A program made the position numbers and the translations under genes. Positions 49,001-56,240 of a stretch of 64,000 nucleotides of DNA are shown in pieces. Within the stretch, counting starts at the first letter, position 1. Each line of letters begins with the position of its first letter. The notes under the pieces are model-generated. The model was not told where the DNA came from. It was given only the letters and a program-made list of their open reading frames with translations, and did no database searches. The stretch lies in the NCBI GenBank assembly GCA_037179385.1, contig CM074196.1, positions 33,938,486-34,002,485 of the forward strand, written 5' to 3'. The DNA comes from Holothuria scabra (Eukaryota > Echinodermata > Holothuroidea > Aspidochirotida > Holothuriidae).

Positions 49001-50525
49001 TGCTATTCCCTTCTGTTTCTCTACAGTGATGGTGTTGGCAGAACAGGCACATATATCTTAATAGATCTTGTCTTGACCAGGATGACAAAAGGTGCCAAGG
49101 AAATTGACATAGCTGCAACGTTAGAGCACATACGAGACCACAGGGAGAACCTGGTTAGGACGAAGGTGAGCAAAAATGATTTTATTTGTTGACTATCATG
49201 TTCACTTACAATGCTGAGGGTAGAAAAGAGCATGCCAACAACTTAGCACTTTATAAAAAATCCTTGCCATGTATTTCTAGTTTCCTAAAAAGTGGTTGGA
49301 TAGCTTAATCACTTAGCCCCTTAAGTCTCTTACAAGCTACACCATTGGTTGAAAAAGCTCCGATGGAGGGCCTCTTCAGTAGTCCCAACTTTCAACTTTA
49401 AGTCCCTGACAAGCCTTCAGTAGCAATAAATTACCCCAACATGTTCCTTAGTGTCCCATCACTCACCAATCCCTCCATTCCTTCCCCCCACCCCCACCTA
49501 AACCAGTATAACTTATAACTCATAAGCTTAAACACTTGTTTTTTGTGCATTTGTATGTGCTTGTACCTGAAACAGCAACTGCGTACAGACCCATTATAAG
49601 ATGCTGAATTTGTCAGAGTTATTTCCAAGGAAATGTTTTGCTATGATAGCCTTTAAAGATCAGACTGATGGAAGATGCAAAAATAAAGAAAAGGATCTTT
49701 TTCATTTGTGAACTGACCTTGTTCACACCTACAAAAAATCCTTGAAGATATGACTGCCACAATGGGTGTTGATGTGACAAGCATCAATCTTGTCCTTGTG
49801 ATTTCATTGGTTGGTTTATAATTAAATATCTCAGAGTTTTGATTTAAATACAGTTTTGGCATGCTTATCTTCAATATGTATGTCAGTAACAGTCTGATCC
49901 AAAACATATGGTAACATGTGAAACATTGATTCCTCTAAGGACCAGTGTTCTTAGAAGCCAGCAGACATAACCTTCAAAATTGCAAGAATAAGAAGGTATA
50001 TTCTTATTGCATACAGTATCACTATCCATCAGAAGTTTTAGAACTTTTGCCCCAACACTCCAAGTAGGCTTGCCTGAAAAAAAAACAAAACCCCAAAACA
50101 CAAACTTTGTCCCCCCCCCCCTTAAAAAAAAAATAAAAAAATATATTTCTGCCTTGCTTGCAAAAATGTTTTTATTATCAGAACACTCTGTGACAGCAGC
50201 TTGTATATGTGGTCACACTTGTAATTATGTGAATGAAGGGCAGGAATTTCTTCCTCCCAACATGATCAAGTTATGGTTAAAAGTGTTTATCTTCTTTAGA
50301 GAGGGTTAAGTACTCCCACCCCTTTCCCTCTTAATGCCACCCAGCACCTCCCCCCAACAGGGTGCTCTTGAAATGCAACTGAACAGTTGTTAATAAGTAA
50401 ATTTTCATGAAAATATAACTAATGAAATTTCCTTCTTTTCTTTCCTTTCTTAGGAGCAATTTGAATTCGCGCTAACAGCTGTAGCTGAGGAGGTCAACGC
50501 CATTCTAAAAGCCCTCCCTCAATAA
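24843..50525 (+). CDS. PTPRN: IA-2-type receptor protein tyrosine phosphatase (PTPRN/PTPRN2 ortholog), 3' ten exons
   Basis: Ten exons (24843-25043, 26943-27125, 29140-29287, 37786-37859, 39359-39436, 40402-40590, 42472-42566, 45931-45984, 49027-49165, 50454-50525) with GT-AG introns join into 1230 coding bases, 410 codons, then TAA. The length from membrane segment to C-terminus fits the roughly 400 residues of vertebrate IA-2. In order the product has a membrane helix, a basic stop-transfer stretch, the IA-2 juxtamembrane motif [13 protein letters not shown], a serine-rich linker ending in NMDISTGH, and a full PTP domain ending in the family tail [15 protein letters not shown]-2 proteins sit in dense-core granule membranes of neuroendocrine cells and influence granule content and secretion. 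The catalytic loops are altered (WTK for WPD; HCNDGVGR for the P-loop), so enzymatic activity is unlikely. The lumenal ectodomain and signal peptide are not in the sequence I could recognise. Intron phases are 0,0,1,0,0,0,2,2,0. Family assignment is firm; PTPRN versus PTPRN2 cannot be separated in an invertebrate. Confidence 0.95.
25044..26942 (+). other. IA-2 intron 1 (1.9 kb)
   Basis: GT-AG intron, phase 0. Contains a G-rich run at 26054-26078 able to form a G-quadruplex in the transcript strand, and at about 26440-26570 an inverted tRNA-like sequence whose complement has the B-box-like GGGTTCAAATACC, a possible second SINE type. No exon candidate seen inside. Confidence 0.75.
26943..27125 (+). 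CDS. PTPRN: IA-2 exon b: cytoplasmic serine-rich linker
   Basis: Sixty-one codons, phase 0 at both ends, between the acceptor AATTAACAG and the donor CTG|GTGAGA. The product starts [20 protein letters not shown], passes through a serine-rich stretch ([27 protein letters not shown]) and ends [11 protein letters not shown]. The linker between membrane and phosphatase domain in vertebrate IA-2 has the same layout (SRVSSVSSQ..., [15 protein letters not shown]). The serines are plausible phosphorylation sites, which is inference only. A 71-residue antisense frame over this exon is a shadow. Confidence 0.95.
27126..29139 (+). other. IA-2 intron 2 (2.0 kb)
   Basis: GT-AG intron, phase 0. Apart from a G-run at 28387-28395 and a T-run at 28602-28609, no repeat or exon was recognised. 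Confidence 0.75.
29140..29287 (+). CDS. PTPRN: IA-2 exon c: start of the PTP domain
   Basis: The exon lies between TATTTTTAG and CCT|GTGAGT, is 148 bases long and ends in phase 1. It starts [20 protein letters not shown], the first helix of the IA-2 phosphatase fold, and ends RNRFPESLP, with a split Tyr codon completed by exon d to give [21 protein letters not shown] matches the conserved KNRY...P(Y/F)DHSR motif of classical PTPs. The segment [17 protein letters not shown] between them is the variable part. Confidence 0.95.
30089..30395 (+). repeat. Dispersed repeat family J, copy 2
   Basis: Starts TTAAAGGATCACTACCACAT and follows the order of blocks in the copy at 9809-10110, with moderate divergence. 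Confidence 0.7.
30845..31110 (-). repeat. Dispersed repeat family B, inverted copy
   Basis: Matches the reverse complement of 35870-36085 and the direct sequence of 39795-40050, with CCTTGCTTACCTG, ATGGATGGT.GTACAC, TTTCACTGAATA, GTTTGAAATTCATGT and CTGCCTACAGTC. Confidence 0.75.
31150..31443 (+). mobile_element. MITE family A, copy 3 (left end decayed)
   Basis: The interior from CAAACAGTACCAATTCTCCT to the right end GGTGAGAGGATTGGCCCTTTAA is well preserved; the left inverted repeat is reduced to CCTCAAAC. Confidence 0.85.
32416..32660 (+). mobile_element. MITE family A, copy 4 (3'-truncated)
   Basis: Starts TCTAAAGGCCTAATCTTCTC and follows the family to the TCAGTCAAAGAG segment near 32650, where the similarity stops; the right inverted repeat is missing. 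Confidence 0.8.
34617..34921 (+). mobile_element. MITE family A, copy 5 (full length)
   Basis: TTAAAGGCCCAGTTCTCTCA at the left and GTGAGAGGTTTGGCCTTTTAA at the right; the interior is typical of the family. Confidence 0.9.
35049..35412. repeat. 364-bp duplicated segment, copy 1
   Basis: Almost identical to 60070-60433, with about a dozen substitutions and no obvious indel. It ends abruptly at CACAGCATG in both places. A minus-strand frame (35304-34999) is open through both copies. Most of the differences within it change the amino acid, so there is no sign of protein conservation. Confidence 0.92.
35870..36085 (+). repeat. Dispersed repeat family B, copy 3
   Basis: Contains GTCTACATGAATTTCAAACC, GGAAATTGAGAGAATCCAGATA, CCGTCCATGATACAAGTAAG, AGGAGATTGAAA and GACTGTCACTTGCTGTCTGGAT, the reverse complement of the copies at 30845 and 39795. 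Confidence 0.75.
36885..37005 (+). repeat. Family H: 3' tail of a LINE-like element
   Basis: CCCTAAAGGGTTTC.AAGTGCACT...CTTGTG..GTGATAAACCAAATGAATGAAT matches the complement of 57845-57970. Ending in short ATGA/AATG repeats is typical of non-LTR retrotransposon tails (L2/CR1 type), an inference from form only. Confidence 0.55.
37150..37335 (-). repeat. Repeat family C, diverged inverted copy
   Basis: Retains AAAAATATTGTCACATGACTC, AGCCAATCATGAAACA and a preceding AGTTACTACCCATAAAT block, like 11940-12000 in the same orientation. Confidence 0.5.
37786..37859 (+). CDS. PTPRN: IA-2 exon d: substrate-loop region DYINAN
   Basis: A 74-base exon after TTTTCCAG, ending before GTAAGT. It completes the Tyr codon of exon c and reads [20 protein letters not shown] followed by ANAI. 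DYINAN is the strongly conserved PTP motif 2 that lies near the phosphotyrosine pocket. It is separated from exon c by the gene's largest visible intron (8.5 kb). Confidence 0.95.
37860..39358 (+). other. IA-2 intron 4 (1.5 kb)
   Basis: GT-AG intron, phase 0. It has a stretch rich in AACCTATA(T/A) motifs (37985-38335), the inverted MITE copy at 38590-38825, and a CTGTCTGTC microsatellite-like stretch at 38996-39042. A 139-codon minus frame at 38464-38883 lies largely in the MITE. Confidence 0.75.
38590..38825 (-). mobile_element. MITE family A, inverted decayed copy
   Basis: The complement of the family interior is visible as GTGTCTGAATGAGGATG, TTAAACAATTGTGGGAGGA, AGTAGGTTAA and, further left, AGCTCTTTGATTGA. 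Termini are not preserved. Confidence 0.65.
39359..39436 (+). CDS. PTPRN: IA-2 exon e: YIATQAPL...DFWQ core strand
   Basis: Twenty-six codons, phase 0 at both ends, between CTCTGCAG and CAG|GTGAGT. The product [20 protein letters not shown] continues LGDFWQ. YIATQ.PL and DFW are PTP core motifs 3 and 4. Gln-Ala-Pro replaces the Gln-Gly-Pro of most PTPs. The donor is followed within a few bases by the tail of an antisense SINE. Confidence 0.95.
39440..39690 (-). mobile_element. Full-length tRNA-derived SINE family E
   Basis: Read on the minus strand it begins with a tRNA-like head: A-box region TGGTCTTATGGTAAGAGC and B-box-like GGTTCTATTCC (one mismatch to the consensus). The family body follows (AAACCTACTGCCG, CACATAAGCAATAGAGTAGGG, CAACTGGAAAAAAGGCTG, TAGGTTGGAAACTGGACCATAAA), then a CTAGCTAACTAA tail. 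The length is about 250 bp. RNA polymerase III promoters and a short tandem tail are SINE hallmarks. The tail abuts the donor of IA-2 exon e. Confidence 0.88.
39795..40050 (-). repeat. Repeat family B, inverted copy
   Basis: Matches 30845-31110 in the same orientation (TTGCTTACCTGAATTGTGGATG, TTTCACTGAATAGGATGGTT, GAAATTCATGTGGACAA, CTGCCTACAGTCTTTAAACACAA). Confidence 0.75.
40402..40590 (+). CDS. PTPRN: IA-2 exon f: MVWE...[14 protein letters not shown]
   Basis: Sixty-three codons, phase 0 at both ends. The acceptor TTTAAATAG is a weaker one, after the pyrimidine stretch CTCCTCCTTTACG. The product begins [20 protein letters not shown], continues through [20 protein letters not shown] and ends [36 protein letters not shown] is an IA-2 family signature rather than a general PTP one and supports the family call. 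Confidence 0.95.
40779..41035. mobile_element. GC-rich MITE-like element, 257 bp
   Basis: Perfect 13-bp terminal inverted repeats: TAACCCTTTACCG at 40779-40791 and CGGTAAAGGGTTA at 41023-41035; a TA duplication could be included in them. The interior is far richer in GC than the intron, with a GGGTCC-TTTT-GGACCC hairpin (40798-40813) and two CACGCGGAG motifs. No coding capacity and no second copy in the window. Confidence 0.8.
41363..41810 (+). repeat. Dispersed repeat family D, copy 1
   Basis: Matches 47880-48232 through AAAAAACTGCT, CCATTCTTGTTTAATAGAAG, CCAACAGTT, GTGGTTCAAATAAGTG, TGGCCAAAATAA, ATGGTGCATTG and GGTATTGATAACAGTTCTT. Between 41625 and 41730 a TGTCAATCTTCACAGCTATT motif is tandemly repeated about three times; the other copy has one. 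Confidence 0.85.
42472..42566 (+). CDS. PTPRN: IA-2 exon g: degenerate WPD loop
   Basis: A 95-base exon after TTTTCATCAG, ending in phase 2 before GTAAAA. The product is [20 protein letters not shown] followed by [19 protein letters not shown] is the strand before the WPD loop. The loop itself reads W-T-K-D-G-V-P where active PTPs have W-P-D-x-G-V-P, so both the proline and the general-acid aspartate are replaced. Vertebrate IA-2 has WPAEGTP at this place, so the loss of the acid is shared but the residues differ. Confidence 0.95.
43870..43940 (+). ncRNA. Candidate RNA hairpin (71 nt) in intron 7
   Basis: Arms of 27 bases (43870-43896 and 43914-43940) pair across a 17-base loop. By position there are 23 Watson-Crick pairs, three G-U pairs if the + strand is transcribed, and one mismatch. 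On the other strand the three wobbles would be A-C mismatches. The size is that of a microRNA precursor, but it could equally be a short palindromic element; TAACGAAC at 43960 and GTTCGTTA at 43685 give a weak outer inverted repeat. Confidence 0.4.
44455..44865. repeat. Three tandem units of about 127 bp with G-tracts
   Basis: Units begin near 44455, 44585 and 44711 with AAAAC(C/T)TGCTTGTG(T/C). Each continues with a G-run, ATTTCAAAGA(T/C)ATGT and TACTGATAGTA. The G-run length differs greatly (longest 44736-44770), pointing to microsatellite growth inside a tandem duplication. Confidence 0.85.
45378..45733 (+). pseudogene. Unidentified coding-like patch, frame-broken
   Basis: One frame is open for 78 codons (about 45378-45614) without its own early ATG (sample residues [20 protein letters not shown]). 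An overlapping frame takes over to 45733 (sample [20 protein letters not shown]). Composition looks more like protein than the rest of the intron. No family is recognised; a decayed transposon open reading frame is the simplest guess. Confidence 0.25.
45931..45984 (+). CDS. PTPRN: IA-2 exon h: approach to the P-loop
   Basis: A small 54-base exon between CTCATTTCAG and CAA|GTAAGT. It completes the Arg codon of exon g and encodes [17 protein letters not shown], ending inside the codon after the P-loop cysteine. The split of the P-loop between this exon and exon i is confirmed by an unbroken frame (phase 2 to phase 2). A 141-residue antisense frame across this exon is a shadow. Confidence 0.94.
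46212..46400 (+). mobile_element. SINE family E with tRNA-like head
   Basis: The head ATAGCATCTGACTTGCAGCC and a perfect B-box GGTTTGACTCC precede the body GAACCTACTGCCATTGTA, CAGCATGAGCAATGAATTAG, GGAAAATCAGCCAGTGAGCC and ACAACCAGAAAAAAAAGCTG. The 3' tail is lost. Confidence 0.8.
47880..48232 (+). repeat. Dispersed repeat family D, copy 2
   Basis: Same order of blocks as 41363-41810, shorter because it lacks the internal tandem repeat. Confidence 0.85.
48905..48995 (+). mobile_element. SINE family E 3' fragment with CCTAA tail
   Basis: CTACTTGACATGAACCAAGTGG, TCGGAAACTGGGCCATAATA and ACATCTTA followed by CCTAA repeats (48974-48992). The repeats are the expanded SINE tail and not telomeric sequence. 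Confidence 0.65.
49027..49165 (+). CDS. PTPRN: IA-2 exon i: P-loop and following helices
   Basis: A 139-base exon between TTTCTCTACAG and AAG|GTGAGC. With exon h it gives [20 protein letters not shown], then [20 protein letters not shown] and [10 protein letters not shown]. The Cys and Arg of HC(x5)R are present. An Asp sits where active PTPs have Ala; this substitution is the IA-2 hallmark associated with loss of activity. Asn replaces the usual Ser directly after Cys. Confidence 0.95.
49166..50453 (+). other. IA-2 intron 9 (1.3 kb)
   Basis: GT-AG intron, phase 0. C-runs at 49485-49497 and 50112-50121 and an A-run at 50125-50134; no dispersed repeat or exon recognised. Confidence 0.75.
50454..50525 (+). 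CDS. PTPRN: IA-2 terminal exon and stop
   Basis: After the pyrimidine-rich acceptor TTTCCTTTCTTAG the exon encodes [20 protein letters not shown] followed by LPQ and TAA at 50523-50525. The terminal residues match the vertebrate IA-2 C-terminus almost exactly, which fixes the end of the reading frame. EQFEFA corresponds to the PTP Q-loop region. Confidence 0.96.
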   Translation, partial: EQFEFALTAVAEEVNAILKALPQ

Positions 50526-50925
50526 CAAATAGACAACCTCTGTATGTGATCTTGTTCATTTTGTGGCTATTGACTAAAATGTATTTGCTCAGACCTCCAG
50601 TCTCCTGTTTCCCACAATGCCATTTTTTACCCCCCTTTTTTTCCTGACGTCGTGAGGCTTCTACAGTTACCAAGGGTCTAAGCTTCCAGGGTACGTCACC
50701 GGTGGAAGCCGTTTCCTACGAATGATTCCCCTTTGTGTGTGTCACCAGTAGTTCCACATTTAGATTCTGGATTTTGTCAAAGTGTTGCATTCCGAAATCA
50801 AAGTACTAAATAGTTTAAAATCATTCTGACTTTTAGGGTCAGGTGTGGAAACCTGGACAGTTGTGTTCTGTGGCAGTAATGTGCATAGCAGCATGAATAA
50901 ATAGCCTTATCTATATTACAAAGAA
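50526..50925 (+). other. 3' untranslated region of the IA-2 gene (minimal extent)
   Basis: Non-coding sequence after the stop codon. The end is set by the first canonical poly(A) signal at 50896. The true UTR may be longer, since ATTAAA also occurs at 51081-51086. Confidence 0.55.
50896..50901 (+). terminator. Candidate poly(A) signal AATAAA
   Basis: The first AATAAA downstream of the IA-2 stop codon, 371 bases after it, in GAATAAATAG. Position and sequence fit cleavage about 15-25 bases later; usage is not shown by the sequence. Confidence 0.45.
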
Positions 50926-53445
50926 AAAATTACTATGAAGAAATTCAATTTATTCAGATTATTAATTAGAAGACCTAAATGTTATATTTAGTGTTGTAGG
51001 AATAGAAAAAGAAGCTTTTCTCTATTGTTTTTTTCACAATTTTTTTTTGTCCGAAACAACAGAACAGTAATTAAGCATCAGAATATTAAAGGTCATGTAG
51101 TCATATTAGAACTTCATGGGAAATCACCTATTGGCTCTGTTTAACTGAGGTAAATAGCCTCAGGTTTAGAAGGCAATTTGAGAATTTATGGACTTTTATT
51201 TTGAGACTATTTAATTGGTCTAACTTGAGTTTTTAATTTTAGTGATTTGCAAGTTTTTAATTTTAAAGCATTGATTTTACGAAGGGATGAAATAAGGGGT
51301 AGTGTCGAAAAACGGAAAATGAGAGTACTGACTACTGAGTGAACATAACATAAACACCATACTTTGAGGATTTTACTCAAGGTTGGCTAATGGTCATCTG
51401 TTTTGAAATTTAAGGCTGAGGATTTCAATCATTTGATTGGATCTTCAAGTACAAATTTGAAAAAAAAATATTTATTGTCAAAGTAGAAAAGAGATGGGAA
51501 GGGAAAGCTTCATGCAGCGAAACTAAATACAGTACAGTTTAACTGAACATCAACAAGTGTGAAGTTCTTCATATCACCTGAAAATGTGGAGTTGACATTA
51601 TTTTTAGCATTGCAGAATATACATTTCAGCTTTGTGAAACTTAAAGGGAAAGTGGAAGTAGTTTATATTTGGTGTTATCAATACAATGCAATTGCTTAAG
51701 GAATGTGGATTTGTTTCCACCTGCAAGAGGGGTCATCAGAAATGGGCAGAAATGGAGGGGAAATACCCTGTAGTGAGTCACAAGTGAAAGGTGAGTCTAG
51801 TATGACATTAAAATGTCGTGTAAACCATCACAGAGGTGATAATGGTCCGGGATAATTAATGTAACATAAAAGAGGGGTAGTTTTATTCGTCAAGCAACCT
51901 GTAATTGAATTCTAGAAACCATGTATAAACAATTTTGAAGTACTTAATAGTACATTAACATTGCATGTTGCAAAATCATGAATATGTATATTCCATTCTT
52001 AAAATTGGGAGCCCCTTTGGTTGAAAATGGTTTGTCAAAAGTAAAATAGTGTAATTTTCAAGATATTTGGATAAAAGTTGCTAGGTTAATTTCATTCTCA
52101 CCTTATGACAACATTGAGTGGAGCAGTACGAGAGATGTCATTTTAGAATGTTTCAAATTCAGCTACAAGGAGCCCTTTATACCCCTTATCTCCATATATC
52201 ACTGCCCACGGTAGCTTCACTGCACAATCCCAAAAAAGAGATTGTTTTTTAGTCTCATGTTTTCATCATGGCTAGTTTTTATATAGCCTTTTGAAGGAAT
52301 TTGTGGCTTTTCTGCAGACTCTCGTGTAAAATTGTTGTACATTGTCAAACATTCAACAGGTATTTTTTCCTGTTGTGTATCTGACTTTGGCAATATTTGG
52401 ATTTATTCATGAAATGTTGTATTCAAGCAATCAGAATTCCATCCTCTTGAGAACTTTTTTTCTTAATTATTTTTTTTCCCTTTTTTATTTTTTTTTTAAA
52501 TTAATTTCCTTGTCTTTATTTTTTGGCATTCATATGTCTCATTGAAGGAATATAATACTTTAGTAACCTTGGAAACGAAAAGAAAAAAAGCCAAGGTGTC
52601 CTTGTTTTTCACTCCGTTTTAAATTGGCTTAGTTCACTCTATCACCTGGAAACAGTTTTCCAACTTTTATTGCTCTATAATTGAAATGGTTTGATTTTGT
52701 CCTTTCATGCTCTGGAATGTAATATTTCCTCTTATCAGGGAGGGGTTCAATTTTGTGGTTTTATGTTTACTCATTTGAGGTTAATGCAATCTAAGGTCTG
52801 ATGCAATCATGTTTTTGTTTTTAAATAATCAGTTATTTTGTGAAGTTTGTGTATATGTGTGACTTGAGTGATAATATATTAGGTAGATGACAAAATTGAT
52901 GTGTAACTGTTCTCTTCTGTCCTTGTCTTTTCTTTTGTCCCACAAATCATCCCCTTTCTGGCGTACTGACCAATCCCAAATTCAAGAATTTCATGCATCT
53001 GTAGATTTTGCATTTCACCAAGTGACAAATGTTGTCTGATTTGGAGAATTTTTGCCACATTCATCGTTTTTGTGTATGAAATTGTAGAAAACAATATATT
53101 TTACCAAGTTGCTGCAATTTTTAATGCTAAGGTGAACCAATTTTGGCAAAAAATGCATTCGTCATTATGCCAAAATTGCCAAATTTTGACATATGTCCCT
53201 ATTCCAATTTGCAATTCTTCAGTATGCTGGAAAGGGGACGAAATTATTGGCATAGTCAGATGAAGCCAGGGGTGCCATGTCCTCCCAATTGAACTCGGGG
53301 GAAAAAATTGTAGTAAACCAAAAAATTGAAAGGAAGCAATATCATGTTGTACCAGGTTGTTGTACAGGTATATAAGTGTAAAAAATTTCTCAAAGGAAAC
53401 CCCCTTTCCCAATTCCCCCCCCCCCCCCCCACTTTTGACCCCACA
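50926..53445. other. Spacer downstream of the IA-2 gene
   Basis: AT-rich, without a recognised gene or repeat. The first part may be an extended IA-2 3' UTR. Frames here are short and low in complexity (for example the phenylalanine-rich one at 52342-52545). A 20-base C-run sits at 53415-53431. Confidence 0.5.
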
Positions 53446-53661
53446 CCAGAGGCTGATTTGCACTAACATTTCGCTAACATTAAAATCCATTGCTTAATCT
53501 CAAAATCGATTGCAATTTAGGGATCAATCATTCATCGCTACATTGAGTCGTTTGCAAAAGGTTAAGTGAAGCCCCAAACTCATCGTTTTCTCTTCTAGCG
53601 ATAATTTCTAGTTAATGAGCAACCTAGCGATCGCTAAATCGTTAGTGAAATAGGTCCCTGG
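53446..53661. mobile_element. Short inverted-repeat element, 216 bp
   Basis: The left end CCAGAGGCTGATTTGCACTA and the complement of the right end, CCAGGGACCTATTTCACTAA, align with a single one-base gap and a few mismatches over about 28 bases. The interior has a GCGATCGC palindrome. A non-autonomous DNA transposon is likely; no clear target duplication. Confidence 0.6.
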
Positions 53662-55458
53662 TCAGCAGTCAGGCCTTGCATGCATTCGGCAACCACAAAC
53701 AAAAATGCTGTCTATACCAGTTCCATGAACAGATTATTCTATGTTTAATATGCAGCAGGGGTGTGGAACCCTAAGTGAAAGGATGTTATCTTGATCATCA
53801 TAAAGTCAGCCACTGGTCGACAGAAGCTTTTATTTTGAAAGGGAGCACCCCTGCATGTGTAGCCAGGCATGGCTTTCTGGATGACTTTCTTTGCACTTAC
53901 ATTAAATGAAAGGAAGTGACATTGTTCAAGGCACAATTTCCGTTAGCCAAGTGCCAAATTGCTTGGTTTTGTTAAAGGTCATTCAAGTCCGAAAGAACCT
54001 ATAGCAAAACCTCTAGCTTGAGATTTAAATCTGTTGACTGCCTCATAAAGCCCTGCGTACACTAGAAACATTTCAGGACATGTGCGGCCGAATATGTTGC
54101 CAAAACAACTTCTGTCCGAAAATGTTTCCGGTCAAGTAGGGTGTCCATTTGTCCGGCTTTTCGCCGGGCAATCCGGCTTTTGAGCACCCTGTCCTCCGTT
54201 CGGACTCACACGGCGCCGGACGTTGACATTCCTATATTTTGAAAATTCTAATGTGAAACTTCACATCCCATTCTCACGACTGTTATCATGTTGCTTAGAA
54301 TACCGGAAGGGCCGTTTCCGGCCATCTGGGGGGTTTGTAAAGGCAAAAACTTTTCTGGTACGCTACGCGCCAACTTATGGTGGCGCTCCGCTTAGATAAT
54401 AGCAAAGATTGTCCTCCTTTCCTGTCATGAAGGAGGACACCGTATCCCAGTGTGTACAGGACAGACCAAGCGGCAACTTGTGTCCGCAACGTGTACTGTA
54501 AGTTGTTGTCCAATAGTTCAGATAATTATTTTCAGGCAACATTGTACACGCTGTGACCAAACAAAAAACACATATTTTAATCAGCTGATCCAACACCTGA
54601 TCTTGCTTCCTTCAAGTGTGGCTAATTGCCTTTTTTGATGACCATAACCATATAAGATGCGTAGGATTATGGATCAGCAAGGGGATGTTTTGCATACTTT
54701 CCATTGCAATCAATTGCGGAGATTTAAATTAGCAGAAAACAAATTTGCATGCTTCAATACCAACAGCTTTCTGAAAGATGATACAACTAAGGCCTGTGAA
54801 AATCCTCCGGTAAGATTTAAGTGAGTGATTGTCGGTGGCGCTATTTTAATACAGGAGCAAAGATAATATATATAATATCTTTGTACAGGAGAAATTAGAC
54901 TGGAAGTGATTGCCTGAAAGAAGAATTGACCAGGATAATTAAGAAGGGTGAGGAATTGTCCTATTCAAAGGTTGGAATATTTCGTTTTTGGTCATATCAG
55001 TCTTTTCCTTTTGGTGTAATAGCCCGGCGGACCCCCAGATAATTTCAAAAGTAACTTTTGCCCAGTCTCAGCTATAAAAGTGCCGCCCAACTAAAATCCC
55101 ATTTAACAGTTCAGGATAATTGTTTTTCTCTAAGGCCACTTATCTAAAAATCAGGGTTGGTACCAGGAGGAGGTCAGTGCAGCGGCGGCTCACGGGAACT
55201 ATTTTCCCCCAGGCAAAGCCAATCCCCCACTCGAACGAAATATACCAATCCTAAACTTGAACTTTAACATTCACGCAGAGATATGCTAAGACAGAGCTTC
55301 GTCGTCCGTGACTGAAGGAAAAGGAGAGAAGTGGCAATCTAGCGTCGGGTAGAAATTTGCAGAAGGGAGATATTTCCCAGTAAAATACATAAAGACAAGA
55401 AGACAATCCACGGAGTTGCTCATCTCATCGCAACTACACATAACCTAGGCTACAGAGC
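53662..55458. other. Spacer with repeat fragments
   Basis: Contains family G copy 1 (54303-54394), a GTCCGGCTTTTCGCCGG patch at 54155-54171 and short frames. GCAGCGGCGGCTCACGGG at 55179 looks like a transposon terminus, but no partner end was found. No gene recognised. Confidence 0.45.
54303..54394 (+). repeat. Repeat family G, copy 1
   Basis: GCCGTTTCCGGCCATCTGGG continues to GTTTGTA and, further on, to GCGCCAACTTATGGTGGCGCT, matching the complement of 56329-56419. Confidence 0.75.
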
Positions 55459-55765
55459 TTAAAGGGCCAAACCTCTCACCCCAAACTACAATTTTGGTAC
55501 CCGGGTACCAAAATTCTCAATTGGCTCCGCTCTTTGAGTGACAGCTAATTCAAACAATGCAGAGTGTCAAAGCTTATATTACACAGCATGAACGGTATAC
55601 TGAGATTGCTTTCATTATATAAATTTAGTTTTTCTACAGTCACTCTGAAGCAGTAAACTGAGATTGTGTGTGGATGAGGATGAATTACAGACAATTGTGG
55701 GAGGGGCTTCAGTAAGAAGGTTAGGAGAATTGGTACTGTTTGGGGTGAGAGAACTGGGCCTTTAA
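55459..55765 (-). mobile_element. MITE family A, inverted full-length copy
   Basis: TTAAAGGGCCAAACCTCTCA at 55459 and GGTGAGAGAACTGGGCCTTTAA at the right end give complete inverted repeats with TTAA on both sides. It carries a perfect 26-bp palindrome at 55490-55515 (AATTTTGGTACCC and its complement). Confidence 0.92.
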
Positions 55766-56240
55766 ATCTTTTTTCTTTTTTTCGGTACATGAACTGTACA
55801 GTTAGAGCTATTACATTGATCACGAGATATGTTTTTTGTCCCAAATATCAATAATTTGACAGATTTGTCAAGAATTTTTTGCATTATCATCTCCGCATAA
55901 ATGTATTTGATTTTCGTGCATAACTTTACTAAATCTGAACCAATTTTGATGGTTCGAGATTCATTTAGTAACTAATCAAGCCACCGAATTCGATTCTAGT
56001 CATACGTGGAGGAACAAATCAATCCTTAAGAATGTTCTTCAGATGGATGCCCCATATCCTACGGCTAACCGCAAAATTACATCATTCCACGGCTGGATTT
56101 GAAAAGGTCAAAGTATAAATGTCCACCGTTCAAGGCGCGGAATTCTATAATGAAGCAGTATATTCAGTCATCAAGCCAATTCCACTTCCAATTTAACAAC
56201 TCTGAAATGTTCGCCCCTGTGGAACCATTCCACCTAGCCC

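Larger units (their letters stand above)
45985..49026 (+). other. IA-2 intron 8 (3.0 kb)
   Basis: GT-AG intron, phase 2, splitting the P-loop codon after Cys. Contains a SINE (46212-46400), family D copy 2, G-runs at 48582-48592 and 48643-48653, and a SINE tail fragment with CCTAA repeats. Confidence 0.75.

Noticed and set aside
53101..53490. 129-codon minus frame
   Set aside because: Includes the polyglycine translation of a C-run and ends in an inverted-repeat element; no protein family seen.
54138..54440. Possible element bounded by AGGGTGTCC and GGACACCGT
   Set aside because: The ends match over only a few bases and there is no second copy or target duplication.
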